Under the pieces are notes generated by a model. It saw only the letters and a program-made list of their open reading frames with translations. It searched no databases and had not been told where the DNA came from. The position numbers were made by a program, and so were the translations under genes. A stretch of 64,000 bases of DNA from Lysobacterales bacterium (GTDB lineage: Bacteria > Pseudomonadota > Gammaproteobacteria > Xanthomonadales > Ahniellaceae). Below, one piece after another: positions 25,320 through 35,132 of the stretch (the stretch's first letter is position 1; each line of letters begins with the position of its first letter). The stretch is from assembly GCA_016182785.1 (NCBI GenBank), contig JACPFU010000010.1:124001-188000 (forward strand), in the 5' to 3' direction.

Positions 25320-25723
25320 GTGCGGCTCATTCTCGACACCGGGCCCTGGGTGGCGCTGCACTGTCGTGACGAGCAGCACCATGCCTGGGCCAAAGCGCAG
25401 TTCGCCCGCACTTCCGAGCCGTTGCTCACCTGCGAGGCAGTGGTCGCCGAGACCTGTTTCCTTCTTGCACGCGGTGGCTTCGACCCAGGCAAGGCGCTGC
25501 AACTGATCGAGCGCGGCGTCGTGCAACTGGCCATGCATCTGGACGAGGAGATCGCGACGGTTCGTGCCCTGTTCCAGCGTTACGACAATGTGCCCGCGTC
25601 GCTCGCCGACGCCTGCCTGATCCGCATGTCGGAGTTGTTCGATCCATCGCGCGTGCTGACGCTCGACAGCGATTTCCGCATTTACCGACGCCACGGACGC
25701 AAGACGATTCCGCTGCTCACGCC

Positions 25724-25727
<4 letters not shown>
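25320..25727 (+). CDS. PIN-domain ribonuclease toxin (VapC type)
   Basis: A 135-residue PIN-domain nuclease. The acidic metal-binding residues are D6 (LILDTGP), E44 (VVAETC), D97 (LADACL) and D116/D118 (LTLDSDF), all present, so the active site looks intact. Family members cleave tRNA or rRNA. The GTG start at 25320 immediately follows the antitoxin stop. Its 3' end overlaps thiD by 4 bp (GTGA), so thiD translation is probably coupled to the toxin, an odd arrangement. Confidence 0.88.
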
Positions 25728-26572
<845 letters not shown>

Positions 26573-26603
26573 ACCTAGCGCGGGCCGGCGCGAACGCCTC
26601 TGG

Positions 26604-26609
26604 CATAGT
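26604..26609 (+). promoter_or_regulatory. -10-like element upstream of the amidohydrolase pair
   Basis: GGCATAGTGCAGG lies 29 bases before the GTG at 26639, with GACGGAG (26623-26629) as a possible ribosome-binding site. Confidence 0.3.
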
Positions 26610-26638
26610 GCAGGCTTTCCCGTGACGGAGCGTCCCGC

Positions 26639-28024
26639 GTGAACTTGTTGCGTATCGCGATTGTGCTGGCCCTGTCGCCGCCGCTGCTGGCGGCCGAAGC
26701 ACCCTATCCCAGCACCTATCAGGTTCCGGCCAGTGCGCCGGTGTTGATCCGTGATGCCACCGTGCTGATCGGTGACGGCACCCGCATGGAGGCCGCCGAC
26801 GTGCTGCTGCGCGATGGCCGCATCAGTGCGGTCGCGGTCGATCTGGAAGTACCCGCCGATGCGCGCGTCGTCGAGGGCAAGGGCAAGGTGCTGACGCCCG
26901 GCCTGATCGACGTGCACTCGCACCTCGGCGTCTATGCCGCACCCGGCATGATGTCGCACCAGGACGGCAACGAGATGACCGCGCCGACCACGCCGAACGT
27001 GTGGGCCGAGCACTCGCTCAATCCGAACGATCCCGGCTTCGACGCCGCGCGTGCCGGTGGCGTGACCTCGATGCAGATCCTGCCCGGCTCGGCCAACCTG
27101 ATCGGCGGGCGCGGCATCACGGTCAAGAATGTGCCGGCCACCACCTACCAGGCGATGAAGTTCCCCGGCGCTCCCTACGGGCTGAAGATGGCCTGCGGCG
27201 AAAACCCGAAGCGCGTGTACGGCACCAAGGGCGCGGCGCCGATGACCAACATGGGCAATGTCGCCGGCTACCGCAAGGCATTCCTCGACGCGCAGGACTA
27301 CGTGCGCGCGCAAGACGAGTTCACGCGCAAGCTGATCGCGTGGGAGAAGGGCGACAAGGACGAGCGCGGCGAGCGGCCGACGCCACCGAAGACCGACCTC
27401 GCGCTGGACACGCTGGCCGGCGTGCTGCGCGGCGAGATCCTGGTGCACAACCACTGCTACCGCGCCGACGAGATGGCGACCATGCTCGACCTGGCCTCCG
27501 AGTTCGGCTTCAGGATCACCGCGTTCCATCATGGTGTCGAGGCCTACAAGATCGCCGACCTGCTTGCCGCCAAGGGCACCTGCGCCGCGCTCTGGGCCGA
27601 CTGGTGGGGCTTCAAGATGGAAGCGCTCGACGGCATCCAGGAGAACCTTGCCTTCGTCGATGCGGCCAAGGACAGCTGCGCGATCGTGCACTCGGATTCG
27701 CCCGAGGGCATCCAGCGCCTGAACCAGGAAGCGGCCAAGGCGATGACGCACGGCAAGCGCGCCGGGCTCGACATCCCGCCCGAACGGGCGATCCGCTGGC
27801 TTACCGCGAACCCGGCGAAGGCGATCGGCATCGCCGACCAGGTCGGCACCATCGCGGTCGGCAAGCAGGCCGACGTCGTGCTCTGGAACGGCAACCCGTT
27901 CAGCGTCTACGCGAAGGCGGAGCAGGTATGGATCGACGGCGCGCTGCGCTTCGACCGCTTTGATCGCAACAGCTGGCACCAGGCCGACGTGATGCTCGGC
28001 ATGCGCAAGGAGGTGACGCCATGA
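26639..28024 (+). CDS. Exported amidohydrolase (metal-dependent, imidazolonepropionase-like)
   Basis: A 461-residue protein with a signal peptide at about 1-19. The amidohydrolase start VLIRDATVLIGDGTRMEAADVLL is followed by the metal motif TPGLIDVHSHLG (H93, H95). HNHCYRADEM, FHHGVEAYKIADLL and IVHSDSPEG provide further His/Asp ligands, and the C-terminal beta-sandwich VGTIAVGKQADVVLWNGNPFSV closes the protein. The family includes peptidases of blocked dipeptides and cyclic amide hydrolases; the substrate is unknown. Translation starts at GTG. The stop overlaps the start of a second amidohydrolase-like gene by 4 bp (ATGA), so both are made together. Confidence 0.88.
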   Translation: MNLLRIAIVLALSPPLLAAEAPYPSTYQVPASAPVLIRDATVLIGDGTRMEAADVLLRDGRISAVAVDLEVPADARVVEGKGKVLTPGLIDVHSHLGVYAAPGMMSHQDGNEMTAPTTPNVWAEHSLNPNDPGFDAARAGGVTSMQILPGSANLIGGRGITVKNVPATTYQAMKFPGAPYGLKMACGENPKRVYGTKGAAPMTNMGNVAGYRKAFLDAQDYVRAQDEFTRKLIAWEKGDKDERGERPTPPKTDLALDTLAGVLRGEILVHNHCYRADEMATMLDLASEFGFRITAFHHGVEAYKIADLLAAKGTCAALWADWWGFKMEALDGIQENLAFVDAAKDSCAIVHSDSPEGIQRLNQEAAKAMTHGKRAGLDIPPERAIRWLTANPAKAIGIADQVGTIAVGKQADVVLWNGNPFSVYAKAEQVWIDGALRFDRFDRNSWHQADVMLGMRKEVTP

Positions 28025-29265
28025 TCCGTCGTCTGATCACCTGCTTCGCGGCGCTCGCGCTCTGCGCGACGGCCACCGCCGAGACCGTGCTGATCCGCAA
28101 TGCACGCGTGCACACCGCCGATGTCGCCGGCACGCTCGAAGCCAGCGACGTGCTGGTGCGCGACGGCTTGATCGCCGCGGTCGGCAAGGCGCTGGTCGCA
28201 GCCGACGCGCGCGTGCTCGAAGCCAATGGCCGCGCGTTGACCCCGGGCCTGTTCGGCGGCCTCACCGCGCTCGGTCTCGAAGAGGTGTCGGCCGAGATCG
28301 GCAGCGTCGATCACGCCTATACACCCGGCATCGTGCTGCCGGCGCAACCACTGTCGATGCGTCCCGAATTCGACGTGGCCCATGCCTACAACCCGGCGTC
28401 GATGGTGATCCCGGTGCAGGTGGTCGAAGGGGTGACCTTCACCATGCTGGCGCCGAGCTCGATGCCCGGCGGCAGCCTGGTCGGCGGGCTCGGCGGGTTG
28501 GCCACGCTCGATGGCAGCAGCATCGATCTGCTGCCGGGCTCGCGCACGCTGTTCGTCGCGCTCGGCAGCGGCGCTGCGCCGCTCACCGGCAATTCGCGCG
28601 CGGCGCAGTTCATGCTGCTCGACCAGGCCATCCGCGAGACCCGCGGTGCGCTGTTCGAAGGCGATCGCCTGCTGACCATGGCCGGACGCGAGACGATGGC
28701 GAAGTTCCTCGGCGGCGGTCGCGTGCTGTTCTACGTCGACCGTGCCGTCGATATCCGCCGCACGCTGGCGTTCGCGAAGAAGCACGGCATGAAGCCGGTG
28801 ATCGCCGGCGGTGTCGAGGCCTGGCAGGTCGCGGCCGAACTCGCCGCGGCCAAGGTGCCGGTGCTGCTCGATCCGCTGGTCAACCTGCCCGGCAACTTCG
28901 ACCAGTTCGGTGCCACGCTCGAGAACGCGGCGCGCTTGCACAAGGCAGGTGTCCGCATCGCGTTCACGATGTCCGGCGACTCCTCGCACATGGCGCGCAA
29001 GCTGCGCCAGGCGGCCGGCAACGCGGTCGCCAACGGACTGCCCTGGGACGCCGGCCTCGCCGCGATCAGCGCGAATCCGGCGACGATCTTCGGCGCCAGC
29101 GATCGCGGTCGCATCGCTGTTGGCCTGCGTGCCGACCTGGTGCTGTGGAGCGGCGATCCGCTGGAAGTGGATTCGCTCGCCGACCAGGTCTGGATCGGCG
29201 GCGAAGCGCAGCCGATGACTTCGCGCCAGACCCTGCTGCGCGACCGCTACGCACCGAAACGCTGA
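28021..29265 (+). CDS. Exported amidohydrolase-like protein lacking the HxH metal motif
   Basis: A 414-residue paralogue-like partner of the preceding gene, with a signal peptide at about 1-20. The frame of the fold is kept: VLIRNARVHTADVAGTLEASDVLVRDGLIAAVG at the start and IAVGLRADLVLWSGDPLEV at the end. However, where the partner has the metal-binding HSH the sequence here reads LFGGLTALG (about 78-86), and where the partner has FHHGVEAY this one has VIAGGVEAW. Only the late Asp region (MSGDSSHMA) is retained. A mononuclear or non-catalytic role is likely. It is translationally coupled to the active-looking partner. A hairpin follows the gene. Confidence 0.82.
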   Translation: MIRRLITCFAALALCATATAETVLIRNARVHTADVAGTLEASDVLVRDGLIAAVGKALVAADARVLEANGRALTPGLFGGLTALGLEEVSAEIGSVDHAYTPGIVLPAQPLSMRPEFDVAHAYNPASMVIPVQVVEGVTFTMLAPSSMPGGSLVGGLGGLATLDGSSIDLLPGSRTLFVALGSGAAPLTGNSRAAQFMLLDQAIRETRGALFEGDRLLTMAGRETMAKFLGGGRVLFYVDRAVDIRRTLAFAKKHGMKPVIAGGVEAWQVAAELAAAKVPVLLDPLVNLPGNFDQFGATLENAARLHKAGVRIAFTMSGDSSHMARKLRQAAGNAVANGLPWDAGLAAISANPATIFGASDRGRIAVGLRADLVLWSGDPLEVDSLADQVWIGGEAQPMTSRQTLLRDRYAPKR

Positions 29266-29274
29266 GGCCTTGCA

Positions 29275-29298
29275 CCGCGGTGCCGGCAGGCACCGCGG
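29275..29298 (+). terminator. Hairpin after the amidohydrolase pair
   Basis: Perfect 10-bp arms CCGCGGTGCC and GGCACCGCGG with a 4-nt loop lie 10 bp after the stop. There is no T-run. A TACGCT box at 29314 further on may start the next transcript. Confidence 0.5.
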
Positions 29299-29347
29299 GT
29301 ACACGCGGCAATGTACGCTCGCGCCCGGATTCCCTCCGGAGCCAGCG

Positions 29348-31432
29348 ATGTCGCACTCGAACCTGCTTCTGCGCGCCCTGCTCGCGCTGCTGCTGATCGC
29401 GCCGAGCGCGCTGGTCCGCGCCCAGGGATACCTGTGGCCGGGCGCCGCGCCGCCGTGCAACGGCACGCTGCAGCAGTGCATCGACGGCGTCATCGACAAC
29501 GCCGTCATCTCGATCAACAGCAACACCCCGAGCATCGCCAGCGATCCGCTGATCACGCGCGGACTGGTGCTGCGCGCCGCACCCGGGCTCAAGCCGGTGT
29601 TCCCGGCCGGCATCGGCATCGACGTCAACCTCACCGCGGCACACGCGGTGGAACTCGACGGCCTGGTGCTGCGCAACGGCGGCATGGTCAATGTCGTCGC
29701 CAGCCTCGGCGCCGGGGCGGGCACCGCGCACTTCACCGCCCAACACCTGCGTTTCGAGCACATCGGCGTGTCCGGCGGCGGCTTCTCGATCGACTTCAGC
29801 GGCGAGAGCGAACTGCAATTGCATATCCGCGACAACGATTACCTGCGCACCGGTGGCGCCGGCAACTTCGCCGTGGTGCAGGCGCATCCCGGTCATCTCG
29901 GCGGCGAGATCGCGTTCAACCGCATCGACCTGCCGGACGGAAGCAGCAGTGCCTACGGCATCCTGCTCGCGACGGATGGCGTCACCGCCTGGTCGGATGT
30001 GGTCGTCGCCGGCAACCGCATCCGCGGCTCCTTCAGCTACGGCGCGATCTGCTTCGCCAGCAAGGTCACCGGCGCCGGCAAGCTGCCGGTGTCGCAGACG
30101 CGTTTCCTGAGCAACGTGCTGATCGGCGCGGTGCCCGGATCCGGCAACGGGCTGTGCCTGCTCGCAGGCGAGGGCTACATCGACGCGCAGGTGATCAACA
30201 ACACCTTCATCGACCTGGGCGCCGCGATGCAGGTGCTGCCGCGGCCGTTCGATCCGCCGACGGTGGTGAACCCGGTATCCGGCGAGTTCGCGAACAACCT
30301 GTTCGCGCACAACGCCAGCGCGGTGCTGATCACGCCGGCGGCATCGGCGCTCAGCAATCGCAACAACCTCTACTTCGCCAACGGCAGCAACGGCAGCGGC
30401 TACAGCGCCGGCGTCGGCAGTCGTTACGACGACCCGCGCCTGCTCTCGCGCAGCCAGCCGTACCTGCTGGCGTCCTCGCCGGCGATCGATGTCGGTGCCG
30501 CCGCTGCGCTGCCGCCAAGCACGACCTGGCCGAGCCTCGACGCCGAGGGCCACCGCCGTGTCAAGCGCAGCACCGTCGACATCGGCGCCTACGAGTACGG
30601 CGACGGCTGGTTCGACGCCATCGGCAACGGCACCACCATCACCGGCAACACGCTGCTGCTCGATCACCCGACCAGCAACGACGCGCCCGCTGCGCGCGTA
30701 TTCGCAACGCCCGACTACAGCCTCGGCGGCGTCACCAACATGCGCCCGTTCGGGGTCTATTGGCACAGCGCCGCCGGACGCTGGCGCGTGTTCAACCAGG
30801 ACTTCGCCGCGATGCCGACCGGTGCCGGCTACAACCTGTTCGCGCCGGCGGCGCCGACCGCCCTGACCACGTTTCCCGACATCGGGCTGTTCCTGCACCG
30901 ACTGCCCGCATCGGGCCCGACCAATCCCTCGGACCTGATGAACCACCCGAGCCTCGACAACCGGCCGGACCAGATCGTGATCCTTACCCAGAACTGGAAT
31001 CCGCAAGACCCGCCGGCATCGCCCGGCGTGTACAACAACTCGATCGTCACCCTCCAGTACTACGGCGACAATCTCTGGCGCGTCGCCAACGTCAGCGGCT
31101 TCTCGCTGCCGATCAACGCCGCGTTCAACGTCTACGCGCAGCCGCCGAGCCCGAGCGCGTTCCACCACGTCGCCGAGGTCGGCAACACGGTCGGCGGCAC
31201 CACCACGTTGCTGTCGCACCCGCTGCTCGACGGCAAGCCCTGCGCGCGTATCCAGGCAACCTCGATCTTCGGCGACCGCGAGTTCGACGTCGCTTATCTC
31301 CAGGCCTATGGCCGCTGGGGCATCTACAGCGTCAGTGCGATGCCCGACGGTGCGCGCTTCAACGTGCTCTACAGCCCGCGCCAGATCGAGGAATGCTCGG
31401 GCCCGCAGCTGTTCCGCGATGGCTTCGAGTAG
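29348..31432 (+). CDS. Secreted beta-helix protein with three C-terminal repeats and a GFE tag
   Basis: A 694-residue secreted protein. The signal peptide is about 1-25 (LLLRALLALLLIAPSALVRAQ). Residues about 30-420 show the strand repeats of a right-handed parallel beta-helix, ending in HRRVKRSTVDIGAYEYG, common to pectate-lyase-like and adhesin helices. Then come three repeats of about 65-85 residues: LLDHPTSNDAPAARVF to MPTGAGYNLF, LMNHPSLDNRPDQIVI to LPINAAFNVY, and LLSHPLLDGKPCARIQ to MPDGARFNVL. They resemble DUF7452-type domains (from memory). The protein ends in LFRDGFE. No catalytic residue is evident. The ATG at 29348 is chosen for its signal peptide. Confidence 0.82.
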   Translation: MSHSNLLLRALLALLLIAPSALVRAQGYLWPGAAPPCNGTLQQCIDGVIDNAVISINSNTPSIASDPLITRGLVLRAAPGLKPVFPAGIGIDVNLTAAHAVELDGLVLRNGGMVNVVASLGAGAGTAHFTAQHLRFEHIGVSGGGFSIDFSGESELQLHIRDNDYLRTGGAGNFAVVQAHPGHLGGEIAFNRIDLPDGSSSAYGILLATDGVTAWSDVVVAGNRIRGSFSYGAICFASKVTGAGKLPVSQTRFLSNVLIGAVPGSGNGLCLLAGEGYIDAQVINNTFIDLGAAMQVLPRPFDPPTVVNPVSGEFANNLFAHNASAVLITPAASALSNRNNLYFANGSNGSGYSAGVGSRYDDPRLLSRSQPYLLASSPAIDVGAAAALPPSTTWPSLDAEGHRRVKRSTVDIGAYEYGDGWFDAIGNGTTITGNTLLLDHPTSNDAPAARVFATPDYSLGGVTNMRPFGVYWHSAAGRWRVFNQDFAAMPTGAGYNLFAPAAPTALTTFPDIGLFLHRLPASGPTNPSDLMNHPSLDNRPDQIVILTQNWNPQDPPASPGVYNNSIVTLQYYGDNLWRVANVSGFSLPINAAFNVYAQPPSPSAFHHVAEVGNTVGGTTTLLSHPLLDGKPCARIQATSIFGDREFDVAYLQAYGRWGIYSVSAMPDGARFNVLYSPRQIEECSGPQLFRDGFE

Positions 31433-31474
31433 CTTGCGGATGCAAGCCGCCCGTCGCTGCGGCAAGATCGGCAG

Positions 31475-32179
31475 ATGACCCTGACCGTCGCCCTGCTCGC
31501 GCTGCTGGCCGGACTCGCGATGCTCGGCGCGTTCGCGTTCGCGTGCTTGCGCCGCAGCGCCCGGCCCGCGCCGGTTGCGGGCAGCGACCATGCTGCCGCG
31601 CTCGCCGCCGAGCGCGAGCGCATCTATGCCGACCTGCACGACGATCTCGGCGCCAAGCTGCTGCAACTCATCCACACCGCCAGCGACCCGCGCCAGGCCG
31701 ATCTCGCGCGCGCCGTGCTGCAGGACCTGCGCGACGTGGTCACGCGCTCGCGCGGCGAGCCGGGCACGCTATGCGACGTGCTCGCCGACATCCGCGTCGA
31801 AGCCACGCAACGGCTTGCGGCGGTGAACCTGCAACTGGACTGGCAGCAGGAGGACGACATCGCCGATCCGGCGCTGAACCAGCATCAGGCCCTGCATCTG
31901 TTCCGCATCGTGCGCGAGGCGATCAGCAATGCCATCCGCCACGCCGGCGCCACGCGCCTGCGCGTGCGCGTGGACGCCACGCCGGAGCGGCTGACGCTTG
32001 AGCTCAGCGACGACGGCATCGGCCGCAGCGGCACCGCCACTCGCGGCAGCGGCACGCGCAACATGCGCGACCGCGCGCGCGAACTGGACGGCAACGTCAC
32101 CTGGCGCGACGCCACCGGGCATGGCACCAAGGTGATCCTGAGCGTGGCCCTGAACGAATCCGCGCCGGTGTCGCCATGA
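31475..32179 (+). CDS. Minimal NarL/LuxR-type sensor histidine kinase
   Basis: A 234-residue kinase with one transmembrane segment (about 2-25) and no periplasmic sensory domain. The HisKA_3 dimerisation helix ERIYADLHDDLGAKLLQLIH places the phospho-acceptor at His55. The ATPase domain has the N box FRIVREAISNAIRHAGA and the G boxes LSDDGIGRSG and TGHGTKVIL. It would autophosphorylate and pass phosphate to the response regulator encoded next, with which it overlaps by 4 bp. Signal input must come through the membrane segment or a partner. The ligand is unknown. Confidence 0.9.
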   Translation: MTLTVALLALLAGLAMLGAFAFACLRRSARPAPVAGSDHAAALAAERERIYADLHDDLGAKLLQLIHTASDPRQADLARAVLQDLRDVVTRSRGEPGTLCDVLADIRVEATQRLAAVNLQLDWQQEDDIADPALNQHQALHLFRIVREAISNAIRHAGATRLRVRVDATPERLTLELSDDGIGRSGTATRGSGTRNMRDRARELDGNVTWRDATGHGTKVILSVALNESAPVSP

Positions 32180-32838
32180 GCGGATTCGCCTCGGCGCTGG
32201 TAATCGACGACCTCGACCACTGCCGCGACTGGCTCGCACAGGCGCTGGCGCTGGCGTTCCCGGGCATCGAGGTGCGCTTCGCCGACAGCGTCGCCAGTGG
32301 TCACGCAGCGCTGGCTTCGCCGCCCCCGCTGGTGCTGTGCGACCTCGGCCTGCCGGATGGTTCCGGGCTGGAGCTGATCGAGCGCCTGGGGCGCGAGGCG
32401 CCGCAGGTGCAGGTCGTGGTCAGCACCGTGTTCGACGACGACGCGCACCTGTTCCCGGCGCTGCGCGCGGGCGCTCACGGCTACCTGCTGAAGGACGCGA
32501 CGATCGAGGCCATCGCCGAATTGCTCGGTGGCATCGTCGCCGGACAGCCGCCGTTGTCGCCCTCGATTGCGCGCCGCCTGCTGCGCCATTTCCAGCCGCC
32601 GGCCACGACGCCGACACCGGCCGCCGAGGCCGACCCGCTGACCGCGCGCGAACGCGACGTGCTGCGCCTGATCGCCAAGGGCCTGACCGTCGCCGACACC
32701 GCGAGCGCGCTGCAACTGACGCGCCACACCGTCGCCGGCTACGTCAAGGACATCTACCGCAAGCTGCAGATCAACTCGCGCGCGGAAGCCACGCTCGAAG
32801 CCACCCGCCGCGGGCTGGTCGGCGCCGGCGCGCGCTGA
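32176..32838 (+). CDS. NarL-family response regulator
   Basis: A 220-residue regulator with a receiver domain (acidic pair D11/D12, phosphorylated Asp56 in LVLCDLGLPDGSG, and the lysine in GYLLKDA). The C-terminal LuxR-type helix-turn-helix reads LTARERDVLRLIAKGLTVADTASALQLTRHTVAGYVKDIYRKL. It is the partner of the kinase encoded immediately upstream (ATGA overlap). Targets cannot be inferred. A long hairpin follows, suggesting that the operon ends here. Confidence 0.93.
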   Translation: MSGFASALVIDDLDHCRDWLAQALALAFPGIEVRFADSVASGHAALASPPPLVLCDLGLPDGSGLELIERLGREAPQVQVVVSTVFDDDAHLFPALRAGAHGYLLKDATIEAIAELLGGIVAGQPPLSPSIARRLLRHFQPPATTPTPAAEADPLTARERDVLRLIAKGLTVADTASALQLTRHTVAGYVKDIYRKLQINSRAEATLEATRRGLVGAGAR

Positions 32839-32845
32839 GCGAAGG

Positions 32846-32880
32846 CCACGGCCGGCCTCGTCCCTGTATGCCGGCCGTGG
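32846..32880 (+). terminator. Long hairpin after the response regulator gene
   Basis: Perfect 11-bp arms CCACGGCCGGC and GCCGGCCGTGG with a 13-nt loop start 8 bp after the stop. There is no T-run. The 226-bp gap up to 33064 otherwise holds no recognisable feature. Confidence 0.55.
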
Positions 32881-33064
32881 AGAAGGGCGCGGCGCTCTGC
32901 GTCGCCTGATCGTCACTGCTCACCACCGGGATGCTACGCACGCGCGTTGCACCCCGGTACCCCGCGAATGCGGGGGCGCCCGCGTGCTGCCCGAATTCAT
33001 CGCCGCGACGTCATCGCCGCCGACGCGCGAATCGCGACACTGCAGGCCCGCATCCGGAGTCGCC

Positions 33065-33781
33065 ATGCCCCTGCCCCGCGCCGTTCTTGCCCTGCCCGCC
33101 GCGTTGTTGTGCACGGCGCTCGGCGCGACCGAGCTGCTGCTGCCCGGCGACTACCACGGCGACGAAGTGACCGCGCGCGACCAGGAAATCTGGCTGACGC
33201 TGGTATTGGACGCGGACGGCCATACCCGCCTGGAACCTCGCCCGATCGAAATCGACGCCATCCACGATGCCGTGCTCGACGAACTCGATGCCGCCACCGG
33301 CAAGCGCGTCGGCGCCGGCAGCGACGATGCCCTGTTCCATGTGCGCGACATCGCCGGCGCGACCGCGGGTGAAATCGCATCTGCCTACATCGCCGGCGGC
33401 GAGCCGCTCGCGATCGCACCGCAGTTCGAGCGTGGCTTCGAGCTGGCGGGCCGCGACGCCGGACGCCTGCGCCTGGACTGCGCCGCCGCGGCTGCGGACG
33501 CCAGCTCGACCTGCACGCTGCTGCTGCAGCTCGGCAAGCGCAGCCAGACCCTGGCCACCTGGCAGGCACAGGCGCGGACGCCGGGGCCGTGGATGCTCGG
33601 CAACGACGCCTACCCGCACCTGCGCTGGGCCGGCGACCTGGACCGCGACGGCCGCCTCGACCTGCTGATCGACGTCAGCGACCACTACAACGTCTCGCAG
33701 CCGACGCTGTTCCTGTCCTCGCAAGCCCGCGACGACGAACTGGTGCACCAAGCCGCGGTGCTGCGCTCGGTCGGCTGCTGA
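33065..33781 (+). CDS. Exported protein of unknown function with a DxDxDG-like loop
   Basis: A 238-residue protein with a signal peptide at about 1-20 (AVLALPAALLCTALGA). Near the C-terminus, AGDLDRDGRLDLLIDVSDHYNVSQPTLFLS carries a calcium-loop-like DLDRDGRLD as in FG-GAP or EF-hand-like proteins. Two central cysteines (LDCAAAA, SSTCTLL) could pair. The rest is not recognised. The ATG at 33065 is chosen because it begins the signal peptide. It is convergent with the Calx-beta protein gene. Calcium binding is inferred from the loop only. Confidence 0.65.
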   Translation: MPLPRAVLALPAALLCTALGATELLLPGDYHGDEVTARDQEIWLTLVLDADGHTRLEPRPIEIDAIHDAVLDELDAATGKRVGAGSDDALFHVRDIAGATAGEIASAYIAGGEPLAIAPQFERGFELAGRDAGRLRLDCAAAAADASSTCTLLLQLGKRSQTLATWQAQARTPGPWMLGNDAYPHLRWAGDLDRDGRLDLLIDVSDHYNVSQPTLFLSSQARDDELVHQAAVLRSVGC

Positions 33782-33794
33782 GCGCGCGCCGCAC

Positions 33795-35012
33795 CTACTC
33801 GAAACCGTTGCGGAACAGCAGCGCTTCCGAGATCACGACGGCATGCGTGCCGAAGATGCTGACGTTCGCCGGCAATCCGCCGACGCTGGCCTGGAACACG
33901 ATGCTCTCGTTCGGATCGCCGGCACCGTCGTTGCAGATGCGGATGCGGGGCGTGTAGCTGGCCTGCCCGGTGCCGAGGAAAAAGTTGTTCGACGGATTGA
34001 ACGTGATCGGGTCGTCGTAGAACGACCAGTCCTGGTTCGGGCAGGCGACGTTGTAGGCGCCCTGGGTCGCGGTGCCGCTGATGCGCGCGATCGTCCCCGA
34101 CAGGAACAGGCCGAGCGTCGCTGCGCCGTCACTGCTCGATGGCACCAGGCTGATCGGCAACGGGTGCGGCGTGGCCGCGGTTTCCTCGGCCGTGCTGCCC
34201 GGCGAAATGAAGGAGATGCTGCCGCTCTCGTCATCGTTGACGGTGATCTGGTGCGTTGCGGTCGACACGATCACGCCGCTCGGGTTGGCGAACTTCAGCC
34301 GCACCGTTTCGGCGCGTTCGAGCGCGGCGTCGTCGAGCACCTGGCCGATGACGAACATCTGCCCGCCAGCCGTGCCCGCGGGAATCTGCAGCGTGCTGGT
34401 GCTGATCGAGAAGTCGCTGCCCGAATCGGCGGTGCCCGGATTGTCGAGGTCGAGCGCGATGCCGACCGAGCGTGACCCGGTGGTTGCGGCGCCGCCTTCG
34501 GTCAACACCTGAACGCGCAGGGCGGGCCCGAGGTTCTCGGTCACTGCGGTCTCGACGAACACCACCGACGGGTCCGGAGTTCCCGCCAGCGTGAAGTTCA
34601 GCTGCCAGGAATTGACGGTGTCGTTGCAGGCGTCGTTGCCGTTGCTGTCGCTGACGCGCAGGATCCAGGCGCCATTCGAGCTCTGGCCGTTGAAGGTATT
34701 GATCGTCGCCGTGGTCTGGACGCCATTGCGCGTGCCGACCAGGTGTTCGCTGCCGAGCGGGCTGAACAGCCGAAACGTGTGCTCGTTGATGCACGGACTG
34801 AACGAGTGGCGCACGTTGGAAGTCAGCGTCATGCCGTTGATCGCCCCGCTGTTGCCGGAGACGCTGCAGCTGAAATCGGTGTTGCCGCCGTTGTTCGGCG
34901 GGTCGTAGTTGCCGCCGGTGCAGACGGTCGGGTTGGCGCCCCGGGCAACGTCCGTCAGTCCCGTCGCGAGCACGAGAGCGACGCAGGCGAACCACACGCG
35001 AGTCGTGAACAT
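33795..35012 (-). CDS. Secreted P-domain/Calx-beta protein with C-terminal GFE tag
   Basis: A 405-residue secreted protein with a signal peptide at about 1-25. Residues about 30-145 look like a proprotein-convertase P domain (CINEHTFRLFSPLGSEHLVGTRNG, NGAWILRVSDSNGNDACNDTVNSWQLNF). Residues about 150-290 resemble a Calx-beta domain (DLDNPGTADSGSDFSISTSTLQIPAGTAGGQMFVIGQVLDD, ERAETVRLKFANPSG). No catalytic motif is present. The last residues, LLFRNGFE, match the C-terminal tag of the M36 protease and the beta-helix protein. It is probably an extracellular adhesive or accessory protein; this is inference. Confidence 0.82.
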   Translation of the reverse strand: MFTTRVWFACVALVLATGLTDVARGANPTVCTGGNYDPPNNGGNTDFSCSVSGNSGAINGMTLTSNVRHSFSPCINEHTFRLFSPLGSEHLVGTRNGVQTTATINTFNGQSSNGAWILRVSDSNGNDACNDTVNSWQLNFTLAGTPDPSVVFVETAVTENLGPALRVQVLTEGGAATTGSRSVGIALDLDNPGTADSGSDFSISTSTLQIPAGTAGGQMFVIGQVLDDAALERAETVRLKFANPSGVIVSTATHQITVNDDESGSISFISPGSTAEETAATPHPLPISLVPSSSDGAATLGLFLSGTIARISGTATQGAYNVACPNQDWSFYDDPITFNPSNNFFLGTGQASYTPRIRICNDGAGDPNESIVFQASVGGLPANVSIFGTHAVVISEALLFRNGFE

Positions 35013-35132
35013 CTGCTTGTCCCCCAGACTGGCCAGTGACAGAGATCGAACCGCCGATGCGCGAACTGGGGAAAGGCTAGCGCGCGCGGCTGGCTGCGGC
35101 GAGTGCCGAAGCGGAGCAGGACGGGCCTGCGA

